Assembly: GCA_030646035.1 (NCBI GenBank)
Contig: JAUSMY010000055.1
Span: 1 to 46,530 of the forward strand
Source of the DNA: Thermodesulfovibrionia bacterium
GTDB taxonomy: Bacteria > Nitrospirota > Thermodesulfovibrionia > UBA6902
Length of the DNA: 46,530 nucleotides
Direction of reading: 5' to 3'
Numbering within the stretch: position 1 is the first letter of the stretch; every line of letters begins with the position of its first letter. The translations under genes and the position numbers were made by a program. This document shows, piece by piece, positions 16,537-26,053 of this stretch. Below the pieces are notes generated by a model that worked only from the letters and a program-made list of their open reading frames with translations, ran no database searches and was not told the DNA's origin.

Positions 16537-18123
16537 ATGGAATCATTTAAAGATCTAGGGCTCTCTGAAGAGACATTAAAAGTATTAAAGCAGAAGGGGT
16601 TTGAGGAACCAACCCCGATCCAGATAAGCACCATACCGGCGATACTTTTGGGAAAGAAGGATGTTGTCGGCCAGGCTCAGACCGGCACAGGAAAGACAGC
16701 TGCTTTTGGCCTTCCGATGTTAGAACTCATGCCGGAAAGGTCGAAAAATGTCCAGGCCCTTGTCCTTACGCCCACAAGAGAGCTTGCCATTCAAGTTGCT
16801 GAGGAGATCAATTCATTAAAAGGCAAGAAGAAGCTGAGCATTATCCCTGTCTACGGCGGGCAGTCCATCGACCTCCAGCTTAAAAGCCTGAAGAAAGGCG
16901 TTGATATAGTCGTAGGCACGCCCGGCAGGATCATGGACCATCTTAGGCGCCGGACATTAAAGGTGGATGATATATCTTTCCTTGTACTGGATGAGGCTGA
17001 CGAGATGCTGAACATGGGCTTTCTTGATGATGTAATAGAGATCATGAAGCACACCGGGTCTGATAAACGGACCATGCTATTCTCAGCTACGATGCCTGCT
17101 GAGATAATGCAGATCGCCAAGAAACATATGGGCGAATTTGATGTCTTTAAGGTTTCCAAAGGACAGCTTACGGTCAGCAAGACAGACCAGATATATTTTG
17201 AAGTAGCAGCTGCAAACAAGTTTGAGGCGCTCTGCAGGATCATTGATATTGAAGAAGACTTTTACGGCCTTGTCTTCTGCAGAACCAAGATAGATGTTGA
17301 CAATGTCTCCAGCCACATGACCGAGCGCGGCTATGACGCTGACGGCCTTCACGGCGACATGTCGCAGGGACAGAGAGAGAAGATACTGAACAAGTTCAAA
17401 AAACGCCAATCCAATATCCTTATCGCCACCGACGTGGCAGCCAGGGGAATAGATGTCCAGGATCTGACGCATGTTATCAATTACGCGCTTCCCCAGGACC
17501 CTGAGTCATACGTGCACAGGATCGGCCGTACCGGCAGGGCAGGCAAAGAGGGCATAGCCATAACCTTTATCACGCCGTCAGAGTATAAAAAGCTCCAGTT
17601 CATCCAGCAGAAGGCAAAGACCGATATTCGCAAGGCGAAACTGCCGAAGATCAAGGATGTAATTGAGATGAAAAAAGGCAGGATCAAGGCAGACCTTGCA
17701 GATATTATAGAAGCATCACCCAACATCGAATACATGAAGATGTCGAAAGAACTTCTGGAAACCAATGAACCGGAAGATATATTAGCAGCGCTTCTGCAGT
17801 ACTCTTTTCAGGATGAGCTGGATGTATCGAGCTATGCTGAGATAGAGGAATCGGTTGTGGACGGCAAAGGCAAGACACGCCTCTTTGTGACACAGGGCAG
17901 CAAGGACGGGATGACACGCGACAAGCTGGTAGATTTCATCAAGGACAAATGCGGATGCGACATAGTAGCCGGAAAGGTAAGGGACATCCAGATACTGGAT
18001 AAATTCTCATTTGTCACCCTTCCATTTAATGAAGCTGAAAAGGTATTAGCCTACTTCAAGAAGAAGAAAAGAGGCTCCGGGCCATTCGTTACAAAGGCAA
18101 AGGATAAGAAGGGCGGGAGATAA
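16537..18123 (+). CDS. DEAD-box RNA helicase with C-terminal RNA-binding domain
   Basis: ATP-dependent RNA remodelling enzyme of 528 residues. Core motifs in order: Q motif (GFEEPTPIQ), I (AQTGTGKT), Ia (PTRELA), II (DEAD), III (SAT), V/VI (ARGIDV, HRIGRTGRAG). The C-terminal region (about 445-515, RLFVTQGSKDGMTRDKLVDF..) is a DbpA-like RNA-binding domain, so the protein is of the DeaD/CsdA group that acts in ribosome assembly and cold adaptation. Ribosome binding site AAAGGAAA precedes the ATG. Confidence 0.93.
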   Translation: MESFKDLGLSEETLKVLKQKGFEEPTPIQISTIPAILLGKKDVVGQAQTGTGKTAAFGLPMLELMPERSKNVQALVLTPTRELAIQVAEEINSLKGKKKLSIIPVYGGQSIDLQLKSLKKGVDIVVGTPGRIMDHLRRRTLKVDDISFLVLDEADEMLNMGFLDDVIEIMKHTGSDKRTMLFSATMPAEIMQIAKKHMGEFDVFKVSKGQLTVSKTDQIYFEVAAANKFEALCRIIDIEEDFYGLVFCRTKIDVDNVSSHMTERGYDADGLHGDMSQGQREKILNKFKKRQSNILIATDVAARGIDVQDLTHVINYALPQDPESYVHRIGRTGRAGKEGIAITFITPSEYKKLQFIQQKAKTDIRKAKLPKIKDVIEMKKGRIKADLADIIEASPNIEYMKMSKELLETNEPEDILAALLQYSFQDELDVSSYAEIEESVVDGKGKTRLFVTQGSKDGMTRDKLVDFIKDKCGCDIVAGKVRDIQILDKFSFVTLPFNEAEKVLAYFKKKKRGSGPFVTKAKDKKGGR

Positions 18124-18139
18124 ACCGGCGCGTCTCGTT

Positions 18140-18373
18140 ATGGAAAAGAAAAATATTGAGGACATGTCGGTCGAAGAGCTGAAAAAGGAACTGGAGCATG
18201 CAAGTGAATGCCTTATTGATGAAGAAGAGACTTACGGCTTTTCAATGCACAAAGCATCCGTCCACATCGGCTCGCTTCAGGTTGAGGCGATGAAAGAGGA
18301 CTTCGAGGACAACTGCAGGAACTATAAAGCAAAGATTGCTAGGATAGAGGAACTGCTGAAGAAAAAGGGTTAG
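18140..18373 (+). CDS. Small acidic protein of unknown function
   Basis: 77 residues, mostly charged and helical (SVEELKKELEHASECLIDEE..). It follows the helicase by 16 bases and ends just before a bidirectional hairpin, so it probably belongs to the helicase transcript. No family recognised. Confidence 0.65.
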   Translation: MEKKNIEDMSVEELKKELEHASECLIDEEETYGFSMHKASVHIGSLQVEAMKEDFEDNCRNYKAKIARIEELLKKKG

Positions 18374-18374
18374 C

Positions 18375-18403
18375 AGATGATGGAAGCCCAACTTCCATCA
18401 TCT
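18375..18403. terminator. Bidirectional hairpin between convergent genes
   Basis: AGATGATGGAAG (18375-18386) and CTTCCATCATCT (18392-18403) form a perfect 12-bp stem with loop CCCAA. It lies between the small plus-strand ORF and the minus-strand NrfD-type gene, where termination on both strands is expected. U-tracts are weak. Confidence 0.7.
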
Positions 18404-18404
18404 G

Positions 18405-19373
18405 TCACATAAACTTAACTAACTGCCCCGCATAAATAAGCGCAAGTCTTATAATGAGTCCGCCTGTGAGTACCATTACCGCGCTCAGGTTCATCTTGAA
18501 GATCGTGGCCTCTGATAAAACATCAGCGTGCTCTTCTCTCATCTCTATCAGCTTCATTACAAGCGCAAGCGGCAGGAGCACAGCCATAAGAAATACAGCC
18601 AAAAAGTACAGGAAAAATTCATGGGTCAGTGCAAAGAAAGGCATGATGGATGCCTTGCTGGAGGCTGAGGAATTGTACTGTCCGTAGAAGAAGAGCACGA
18701 TTATCACTATCTCTGCAAAGATGAGCCATATATCGAGTTTTGTATAGAAAAGCTTAACAGCAGCCCTTCTTGCAACTATTATGAGGAATGCTGCGCCTGT
18801 GGAAGCGGCAGAGGTGAGAAATAGCACAGGCAGTATCGGTGAATTCCATAGAGGCCTCGCAAGCATGTTGCTGAGAAGCACGCCGGTATAGATGCCGAGA
18901 AATATCCCTAACCCGAAGCTTATCATTGCAAGCCTTCTCATGTAGGGGCGCAGCATCTCAGAAAGTTTTATCAGCGCTTCGTACCTGAGGTTATGCCTTG
19001 ATTCCGGCGGCGCGGTGGAAAGGGCGTAAAGAAAGCTTACGGGTATTATGATCATTATGCCCCACGCGCCCCAGGACATCGGGGAGGTCGGCTGGAGGGT
19101 CAGATAGAACCAGAACATGTTTGCCTTGCGCTCAAGGTCAAGGAATATGAAGAGCATGCCGAATGCGAGAATGAACGGGGCGAACATGACACCTTTTTCA
19201 CAATGAGGCCCTGATGCGCTGCCAGGCCATTTCCTGAGGTTGGCTATAGCTGACATTATAAGGATGCCTGCGCTAAGCCCGCCTAAGAAAAGATATATCG
19301 CCACCAGCCAGTTCCATACATCAAGGTGAGGATATGTGATGCTGTTTATCCCTGTGATCGTGACTTCAGTCAT
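18405..19373 (-). CDS. psrC: NrfD/PsrC-type membrane subunit
   Basis: 322 residues with about eight to nine membrane helices. The N-terminal helix (WNWLVAIYLFLGGLSAGILI) carries the conserved pattern of the NrfD/PsrC family that exchanges electrons with quinones and anchors a periplasmic Fe-S subunit. It is the last gene of the three-gene operon with the Fe-S and molybdopterin subunits. The family assignment is strong; the exact substrate of the complex is inferred. Confidence 0.9.
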   Translation of the reverse strand: MTEVTITGINSITYPHLDVWNWLVAIYLFLGGLSAGILIMSAIANLRKWPGSASGPHCEKGVMFAPFILAFGMLFIFLDLERKANMFWFYLTLQPTSPMSWGAWGIMIIIPVSFLYALSTAPPESRHNLRYEALIKLSEMLRPYMRRLAMISFGLGIFLGIYTGVLLSNMLARPLWNSPILPVLFLTSAASTGAAFLIIVARRAAVKLFYTKLDIWLIFAEIVIIVLFFYGQYNSSASSKASIMPFFALTHEFFLYFLAVFLMAVLLPLALVMKLIEMREEHADVLSEATIFKMNLSAVMVLTGGLIIRLALIYAGQLVKFM

Positions 19374-19381
19374 TTCTATCG

Positions 19382-19939
19382 TTACCCCTTTAATATCCTG
19401 TTAATGTAATATACCTTCGGTTCGGTTCCGGCGGCAGGTTTCAATACTTCAAAGTGATGCTCACGAAGAAGAACTGAGACCTCGCTTTCCGGATCCTCTA
19501 TATCTCCGAATATTCTTGACCTTCCTATGCATGTCTGAACGCACGCCGGCTCCTTGCCCTTGGCAACCCTGTGCGAGCAGAATGTGCACTTATCAGCGTA
19601 ACCGTGGCGTGGGTCTATATATCTCGCGTCATAAGGGCATGAGGCTATGCAGGCCTTGCAGCCGACACATCTGTTCTTCTTTAACAAGACCATCCCGGTC
19701 TCTTTATCTTTGTATGACGCGCCTGTAGGGCAGTTGTAAACGCATGGCGGGTTATCGCAGTGGTTGCACAATTCCGAACGAAGCTCCATCCTGAGCTTTG
19801 GGAATTGGCCCTCTACTTCCTGAATGACCCTTGTCCTGAAATGCTCCTCAGGCACATCGTTCTCAGCCTTGCACGCGACTATACATGCCATGCAGCCGAT
19901 GCATCTTCTCTGGTCTATAACCATTACGTATTTAGACAT
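19382..19939 (-). CDS. psrB: Four-cluster ferredoxin-like subunit (PsrB type)
   Basis: 185 residues with four cysteine groups, each fit for a [4Fe-4S] cluster: CIGCMACIVAC, LCNHCDNPPCVYNC, CVGCKACIASC and CTFCSHRV..CVQTC. It has no signal peptide, as usual for subunits exported with a Tat-bearing partner. It passes electrons between the membrane NrfD subunit and the molybdopterin subunit. One base separates it from the upstream gene stop. Confidence 0.93.
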   Translation of the reverse strand: MSKYVMVIDQRRCIGCMACIVACKAENDVPEEHFRTRVIQEVEGQFPKLRMELRSELCNHCDNPPCVYNCPTGASYKDKETGMVLLKKNRCVGCKACIASCPYDARYIDPRHGYADKCTFCSHRVAKGKEPACVQTCIGRSRIFGDIEDPESEVSVLLREHHFEVLKPAAGTEPKVYYINRILKG

Positions 19940-19940
19940 T

Positions 19941-22130
19941 TTACGCCTTCTCTATCCTCACGAAATTCACACGCATGCCTGTTGAGCCGCTTATCGGGTC
20001 AGACACGAACCTGGTCATAAGCCTGCTGTCGTCAGCGCCTCTTCCGCGCGCCCTGCTGAGCAGCCTGCTCTTTGCGCCGAAGCCGTGCACCATATAGACA
20101 CAGTCATTTCTTATCCTCTGAGTGACCTTTGCTTTAATAATCTCAGACCTTACATTGTCAGAATTGACCAGAATAATATTCTGCCCGTCCATAATCCCCA
20201 TACTTGAAGCAATCCTGGCATTTAACCAGAGTACATTCTCCTCAAAGAGCTCAAAGAGCTTCTGGTTATTTGCGGTCCTTGAAAAAGAATGTACAGGCGA
20301 GCGGCCTGAGAGCAGCCTGAACCATCCCTTTTCCGGCTGCTCAATGCGGTTATATTTCGGTATAGGGTCAAAGCCTTGTGCCGCAAGCTGGCTGCTGTAA
20401 AGCTCGATCTTGCCTGAAGGTGTCTTAAATACAGGCTGGTTCTCGTTTGTGATATAAGGATTATCACTTCCAGGGTAAAATTTGGTTCCGACCCTTGTAA
20501 GTTCATCGTAGTCAATGCCCATGGCAGAGCACTCTTTTTTAATATGTCCCTCATATGTTTCATAAGGGAAGTATTCGCCAACACCAAGCCTGTTGCCGAG
20601 TTCCTTGCATATCCACCACCCGGCTTTTGATTTGTATAGCGGTTCTACAACAGGCTGTCTGATGCCGACTGACAATGACACGCCTCTGTCGATCTTGAGA
20701 GAGTCGTGCCTTTCAAGATATGTGCACTCCGGAAGTATCACATCAGCCATCATCGCAGTATCCAGCGGCCTTATATCTATCGCGACCAGGAGGTCAAGTT
20801 TCATGATAGCTTCTATGCTCTTTACCGGATTCGGAACAGCCCTCAGGATATTGGTTCCTGCCACTACCCATCCTTTAATAGGATATGGGTCAGCGGTTAT
20901 TGTTGTTCTCCGCACAGCCTGCATAAGCTGAGGCTGCGCAAAATGATGAGGGCCTTTTGCAATTGACACCTTTGACGGGACAGGATAGCTCATGCCTGCA
21001 ACACCTGACAGCGGTGCTTTAGAAGCAAGGTATATCCCGCCCTTTCTTCCCCATGTGCCGAGTATCGCACCCAATATCGCGATGCATCTCTCACGCTGAG
21101 TATCGTTGCCGTGCCATGCCGTAAACCTTCCTGGATGGATACATACTGAAGGTGCGTATCTGCCAAGTTCTCTTGCAGTCTCAACTATAATGTCAGCCGG
21201 CAGATCGGTCTCTTTTGAGGCCCACTCGGGAGTATACTCCTTTACTGACTCTTTGAGCTCGTCAAAACCTGTGGTGTATTTGTTAACATACTCACTGTCA
21301 TAAAGGCCTTCGCTGATAATTATATTTATCCAGGCAAGCATCAGCGCCATATCAGCGCCCGGCCTTATCGGCAGCCAGTGGTCAGCCTTGCCTGCGGCTG
21401 TAGAGAACCTCGGGTCCACAACAATTATCTTTGCCCTGTTGCCAAGTGCTTCTGTGAAATCCTGAACCTGGGAGTTATGCATATTCTCTCCGAGGTGTGT
21501 TCCGAAAAATACGATTACCCTGCTGTTTGCCATATCCACGCGTTCGGGAGAACCCACATCAGCGCCGTATGTGAGGTCATAGGCGACCATCCTTGCAGCC
21601 CTGCATTGGCCATAAGACGGAAATCCGAAATTCGGACTGCCGAACGCCTTGCCCAAATTCATCAGGTGTGTTGTTATGCCTCCGTGCATCATGAATGCTA
21701 CAGACTCCGGTCCATACTCATTCTTTATCTTTATCATCTTCTCAGCAGTATAATTCAGGGCTTCGTCCCATGAGGCCTCCCTGTATTTACCGTCACCGCG
21801 AGCGCCTGTCCTTATCATGGGATGCTTGAGCCTGTCATCATCATAAAGCTCTCCTATGCCTGCGTTGCCTCTGGCGCAGAGCTTTCCCCTTGACCTTGGG
21901 TCATAGGGATTGCCCTCGAGCTTTTTGACTTTGCCGTCCACAACCGCGGCTACAGCGCCGCAGTTCCAGAAACAGACCTCGCAGTAAGTCGGAATATACC
22001 TGACATCTTCATTAGACTCAGGGGTGATGGCGAAGAGATGGCTGAACAATTCAGCATCAGAAAAGGATACAGCAGTTCCCGCGGCAGCAATTGATGTGTA
22101 TTTTAGAAAATCTCTTCTTGATATTGGCAT
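19941..22130 (-). CDS. psrA: Molybdopterin oxidoreductase, polysulfide/thiosulfate reductase-like catalytic subunit
   Basis: 729 residues of the DMSO-reductase superfamily. A Tat signal (SRRDFLKYTSIAAAG) directs export. An N-terminal [4Fe-4S] site is formed by Cys50, Cys53, Cys57 and Cys85. The probable molybdenum ligand is Cys176 in FPSYGQCRAARM. The CEVCFWNCG and GKLCARG motifs and the psrABC gene order favour the polysulfide/thiosulfate reductase group, but tetrathionate, arsenate or other substrates are possible. Working direction (reduction or oxidation of sulfur compounds) cannot be read from sequence. Confidence 0.88.
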   Translation of the reverse strand: MPISRRDFLKYTSIAAAGTAVSFSDAELFSHLFAITPESNEDVRYIPTYCEVCFWNCGAVAAVVDGKVKKLEGNPYDPRSRGKLCARGNAGIGELYDDDRLKHPMIRTGARGDGKYREASWDEALNYTAEKMIKIKNEYGPESVAFMMHGGITTHLMNLGKAFGSPNFGFPSYGQCRAARMVAYDLTYGADVGSPERVDMANSRVIVFFGTHLGENMHNSQVQDFTEALGNRAKIIVVDPRFSTAAGKADHWLPIRPGADMALMLAWINIIISEGLYDSEYVNKYTTGFDELKESVKEYTPEWASKETDLPADIIVETARELGRYAPSVCIHPGRFTAWHGNDTQRERCIAILGAILGTWGRKGGIYLASKAPLSGVAGMSYPVPSKVSIAKGPHHFAQPQLMQAVRRTTITADPYPIKGWVVAGTNILRAVPNPVKSIEAIMKLDLLVAIDIRPLDTAMMADVILPECTYLERHDSLKIDRGVSLSVGIRQPVVEPLYKSKAGWWICKELGNRLGVGEYFPYETYEGHIKKECSAMGIDYDELTRVGTKFYPGSDNPYITNENQPVFKTPSGKIELYSSQLAAQGFDPIPKYNRIEQPEKGWFRLLSGRSPVHSFSRTANNQKLFELFEENVLWLNARIASSMGIMDGQNIILVNSDNVRSEIIKAKVTQRIRNDCVYMVHGFGAKSRLLSRARGRGADDSRLMTRFVSDPISGSTGMRVNFVRIEKA

Positions 22131-22234
22131 AACTTACACTCTCAAAAACTGTTGTTATGTTATATCAATATCACAGCTTTACCTGTTGGTCAAGAGGAGA
22201 TTTTTAGAATAAATCGGGGATTGGATTAATATAA

Positions 22235-22516
22235 CTAACGGATCTCTGTCCAGAAGTCATCATTATCAATGGAGATGAGAAGGGTTTCAGCCAGCTCTTC
22301 TTCTAACGCAGTGCCGCCGTCTTTAAGCTCCTCAAGAAGGGACTTGGGCACTGCTACAGTACACATCCTGTCTTTCCTTATCAGCAGAAACCTGTAGATA
22401 GATTCTACAGGGATAAAGAATACACGGAATACCATGATATTCCTGTCGATCTGCCTGATCTTTTTTTCAACTATATTGTAAGCAGGAATCTTATGTATTG
22501 TCTCTTCAGGGCACAT
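22235..22516 (-). CDS. Small protein of unknown function
   Basis: 93 residues, no signal or membrane segment. The sequence has PVESIYRFLLIRKDRMCTVAVPKSLLEELKDGG, which looks like a compact regulatory or adaptor fold, but I recognise no family. It lies 25 bases after the M23 peptidase gene on the same strand, with only a weak ribosome binding site. Confidence 0.6.
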   Translation of the reverse strand: MCPEETIHKIPAYNIVEKKIRQIDRNIMVFRVFFIPVESIYRFLLIRKDRMCTVAVPKSLLEELKDGGTALEEELAETLLISIDNDDFWTEIR

Positions 22517-22541
22517 GATAACGCTCTTTATTTAAATTATT

Positions 22542-23876
22542 TTATGTCTGAGGATTACCTTTCTCCAGATAATCAAATATATTTACTTTGAGCCAGTGGG
22601 TGTCCCACCAGAAGATAGGCGATGTTTCATGGCCGTGTATAAGTATACCGAAATGGAGGTGGTCTCCGCCTGCAAAACCGGTAGCCCCTGACCTGGCTAT
22701 GACAGCGCCCTTCTTGACCTCGTCGCCTTCCTTTACCATGATCTCCGAAAGATGAGAGTAAATGCTCATGAGCGCCATTCCGTGATCTATCGCTACGGTG
22801 TTGCCGTATATACCCAGATCTCCCGCAAACCTGACGATGCCGGTGTTGGCAGCTTCAACAGGAGAATTCGCGTTTGCGGCAAGGTCATACCCGAGATGGA
22901 CGCTCTCGCTTATCTTTCTGCCGTTGTATATATAATCTCTCTTATCCCCGTACTTTGCCATGACCTGGCTGTTCTTCATCTGAAGGAAGTTCCCCTCCCA
23001 AAGCATCTTCGATTCTGTGACCTTGGCTATCTCACGCAGCTTTGCAACATTTTCAGCCCTCATCTTCTCATTAACCTCTTTGAATGAACCGACCGGATCA
23101 GAAGTGCTCGTGATGTTCAGGATCGAGACAACAGCCGTGTTTATAAATGTGTCTGAAATATTTATCGAAGACGCGCTGTACGTCTTCCCGATTATCTTTG
23201 TATCAACAGCCCTGACCCTCTGATTGCCGGCCATGTCTTCCGCAACTGCGTGAATAGTGCCTCCTTCAACAATATCAAGGAGCACAGGGAAGAAGATATA
23301 GTACTCAAAAGCCCCGTCAGCGCCCGGGTTATCAGCCGCTTTATAGCCTTCAAACCGGTAATCCTTTAATCTAACAAATACAGCATCAGCATCCTTAGAC
23401 TTGACGGCGATGAAGCCGCCGCCTCCGACAGTGACCATATACGGAGACATCAATACATCAAGAGTAGGCGGGGTGGTATCGATTACAGAGTCTATCTCTT
23501 GCTTGGCCTCCCTGAAACCGCCCGATGATGCGACTATGGAGATCTTTGCAGGGCCGTCGCTAAGCTGCAGCTCCTTTGTCTTAACCTGAATTGAATATTT
23601 CTTATCACTGATCGGCGTCACATCCCTTAACAGCTCGGCAGTCTTTCCATTCTGGCTGATCGATATCACAATAGACTTCAGGTTCTTTGCATTCAGCACA
23701 ACCGTCTTATTGGAAGAGATAAATTTAAATGCATCAGTTCCTTCGATCACCGGAGCCGGGATAAAGAATAATTTATACGCGGCATAACCGATAGCAAGAA
23801 GGATGAATAAGAGCACAACCGTTATTGATAACTTCTTAAAGATACCACCACTGCTTTTACTTACATAACCGCTCAT
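22542..23876 (-). CDS. Membrane-anchored M23 (LytM) peptidase
   Basis: 444 residues. An N-terminal membrane anchor (ITVVLLFILLAIGYAAYKLFF, about 18-38) is followed by beta-rich Ig-like repeats (60-230). A C-terminal M23 domain has SVHLGYDL for the first zinc ligands and GDHLHFGI for the third. The active motif appears intact, so it probably cuts peptidoglycan cross-links in the periplasm. A GDEVKKGAVIARSG segment is typical of the family. Confidence 0.9.
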   Translation of the reverse strand: MSGYVSKSSGGIFKKLSITVVLLFILLAIGYAAYKLFFIPAPVIEGTDAFKFISSNKTVVLNAKNLKSIVISISQNGKTAELLRDVTPISDKKYSIQVKTKELQLSDGPAKISIVASSGGFREAKQEIDSVIDTTPPTLDVLMSPYMVTVGGGGFIAVKSKDADAVFVRLKDYRFEGYKAADNPGADGAFEYYIFFPVLLDIVEGGTIHAVAEDMAGNQRVRAVDTKIIGKTYSASSINISDTFINTAVVSILNITSTSDPVGSFKEVNEKMRAENVAKLREIAKVTESKMLWEGNFLQMKNSQVMAKYGDKRDYIYNGRKISESVHLGYDLAANANSPVEAANTGIVRFAGDLGIYGNTVAIDHGMALMSIYSHLSEIMVKEGDEVKKGAVIARSGATGFAGGDHLHFGILIHGHETSPIFWWDTHWLKVNIFDYLEKGNPQT

Positions 23877-24043
23877 CCAGCCTCCAGATAACTATATATA
23901 ATTTGACTTTATTATTAGTGGGATTTCAAAAAAATACCAAATAATGACCATCTAATATAATATCTTGCGAAAACTAAATCAAAGGGCAAATAGTTATAAT
24001 ATGAACAGACAGACTTTAACCCTATATAAGGGAGGCATTCTTC

Positions 24044-24922
24044 ATGGCTAAAACAGACGTATACCTTGCTAAAACAGAAGACCCTTACATCGGAGCATGC
24101 GAAGCACTTGACGCACTCGGCTTCAGCGTAACGGGAAAGAGTGTCTATATAAAACCCAATCTTACCGGCGGAAGGCCATGCTATGAGGGCATGACGGTTA
24201 ATACCGGCCTTGTGAGGGCAGTGATAGAGCGGATCCATGACGCACCAAGAATAACCATTGGCGAGTCATGCAGTGATACAGTAACAGCTTTTAACGAGCT
24301 CGGCTACCGCGAGCTTGTTGAGGAGTTCCCGAATGTCCGCCTTGAAGATATCCGCGAGGCGGAGATAGTCTGGAAAAAGATACCAAAGCCTTACCACACA
24401 AAAGAGATGCCTTTTAATGCCACCGTATTAAAGCATGACTATGTCGTCAACATCGCAAAGATGAAGACCCACTCGCTGGCAGGCGTGACATTATGCATGA
24501 AGAACATCTTCGGCTGCGTCCCGCTACGCAAGCAAAAGCTCATGTACCATCCATTCATAAGAAAGGCGATCATGGATATGAACCAGATAATAAAAAGTGA
24601 CTTCTGCCTTGTTGACGGAGTATGGGGAAATGAGTTTGACGAAGTGCAGAGCACACCTAAATATACAGGCGTTGTGCTTGCGGGAGAGAATATACTTGCA
24701 GTTGATATTACCGCTGCCGCAGTAATGGGCATCGACCTTTATGACAACGAAACATATAAGATGGCGTTGGAGCTTTGGGGCAGGCCTGAGATAAATTTGC
24801 TCGGCTCGCCTGTCGAGCATCTTGAGGTGAAGTACAGGCAGGGATGCCTATTCTCAACAAGGCTCAGATACATTAAAGAGACAACCGCAAGCCTGCTGTA
24901 CAGGGCGGTTTATAAACATTAA
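24044..24922 (+). CDS. DUF362 domain protein
   Basis: 292 residues of the DUF362 family. Features: VYIKPNLTGG near the N-terminus, IGESCSDT and IAKMKTHSLAGVTLCMKNIFGCVP in the centre, GVWGNEFDE further on. No ferredoxin-type CxxCxxC module, which some DUF362 proteins carry. GGGAGG-type ribosome binding site before ATG. Function is unknown; the rhodanese gene follows by 18 bases. Confidence 0.85.
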   Translation: MAKTDVYLAKTEDPYIGACEALDALGFSVTGKSVYIKPNLTGGRPCYEGMTVNTGLVRAVIERIHDAPRITIGESCSDTVTAFNELGYRELVEEFPNVRLEDIREAEIVWKKIPKPYHTKEMPFNATVLKHDYVVNIAKMKTHSLAGVTLCMKNIFGCVPLRKQKLMYHPFIRKAIMDMNQIIKSDFCLVDGVWGNEFDEVQSTPKYTGVVLAGENILAVDITAAAVMGIDLYDNETYKMALELWGRPEINLLGSPVEHLEVKYRQGCLFSTRLRYIKETTASLLYRAVYKH

Positions 24923-24940
24923 GATAATATAGGAGACTAA

Positions 24941-25291
24941 ATGCCTTACACAAGAAATTGGAACATCCCGCTTGAATGCATAACAAAGGAAGAACTCTTA
25001 GACCGCATTAACAATAAATCAGACTATATTATTGTTGACACCATCGGCAATTATCATGGGAATAAACATAAGATAAAAACCTCAACCACTATTGATTACC
25101 CGACTGTCATAGACAGAAGAAAAGAACTGGCAGGACACAGCGAGATAATAATCTACTGCAAACACAAAGACTGCGTCGCCTCAAAAAAAGTCGCATCTGC
25201 GCTCATATCTTTGAATGTGAAGAACGTGAAGGTGTATGAAGGCGGGATAGATGAATGGGTTGAGCATAACCTGCCGATTGAAGAAGTGTGA
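24941..25291 (+). CDS. Rhodanese-like domain protein
   Basis: 116 residues forming one rhodanese fold: NKSDYIIVDTIG, then the active-site loop IIYCKHKDCVASKKVASAL with candidate catalytic cysteine in YCKHKDC, then VYEGGIDEW. It probably transfers sulfane sulfur, but whether it does so is not shown. Ribosome binding site AGGAGA before the ATG. Confidence 0.85.
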   Translation: MPYTRNWNIPLECITKEELLDRINNKSDYIIVDTIGNYHGNKHKIKTSTTIDYPTVIDRRKELAGHSEIIIYCKHKDCVASKKVASALISLNVKNVKVYEGGIDEWVEHNLPIEEV

Positions 25292-25312
25292 TGCCCTCAT
25301 CGGAAGAATTTT

Positions 25313-26053
25313 ATGCGTAACATAAAACTTGTTTTGGAATACGATGGCAGCCGTTATAAAGGATGGCAGCGCCAGACGTCTATTAAAAGCACGGTTCAGG
25401 GAAGGATTGAGCATGTGCTGCAGCTGATGACTGAAGAGAAGATCGAGCTTCACGGATCAGGTCGTACTGACACAGGAGTGCATGCCCTGGGACAAGTTGC
25501 GAATTTTCATACTCAAAGTCAAAAGGAACTTTCAGAAATAGAGGAGTATCTACATAAATACCTTCCTGAAGATATCAATCTCCTTGAGATCGAGGAGATG
25601 CCTGAACGTTTCCATTCAAGGCTGAATGCAAAAGGGAAAAACTACCTATACCGGATCTGGAACCATCCTTTTAAAAAGAATATCTTCAACAGGGGCTATT
25701 ATCTTCAAGTAAAAAAACCTCTAAATGTTGAAGAGATGAAACGGGCTGCGGAGCTGTTTGTCGGGACCAAAGACTTTCGAAGTTTTACCGCCTTGAAGTC
25801 AAAGAACAAATCGACCGTAAGGACTATCTCAAAGATCGAGATCCTTAAAAAAGAGAGTGAGATCACTCTCAATTTTTCAGGAGATGGTTTTCTTCATAAG
25901 ATGATCAGGGTGATCACCGGGACGATCATTCAAGTTGGTTTAGGTGAGCTTTCTGTTTCAGAAGTTAAAGAGATGTTTGAAAAGGAAAAGCGCTCAGAGG
26001 CCGGCTTTACTGCTCCTCCTCATGCCTTGTTTCTGGTTAAGGTCATTTATTGA
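25313..26053 (+). CDS. truA: tRNA pseudouridine(38-40) synthase
   Basis: Converts uridines 38-40 in the anticodon arm to pseudouridine. 246 residues, normal length. Catalytic aspartate in GSGRTDTGVHALGQ; other motifs are YDGSRYKGWQRQ and FHSRLNAKGKNYLYRIWN. Its 3' end overlaps the convergent hypF gene by 7 bases. Confidence 0.95.
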   Translation: MRNIKLVLEYDGSRYKGWQRQTSIKSTVQGRIEHVLQLMTEEKIELHGSGRTDTGVHALGQVANFHTQSQKELSEIEEYLHKYLPEDINLLEIEEMPERFHSRLNAKGKNYLYRIWNHPFKKNIFNRGYYLQVKKPLNVEEMKRAAELFVGTKDFRSFTALKSKNKSTVRTISKIEILKKESEITLNFSGDGFLHKMIRVITGTIIQVGLGELSVSEVKEMFEKEKRSEAGFTAPPHALFLVKVIY

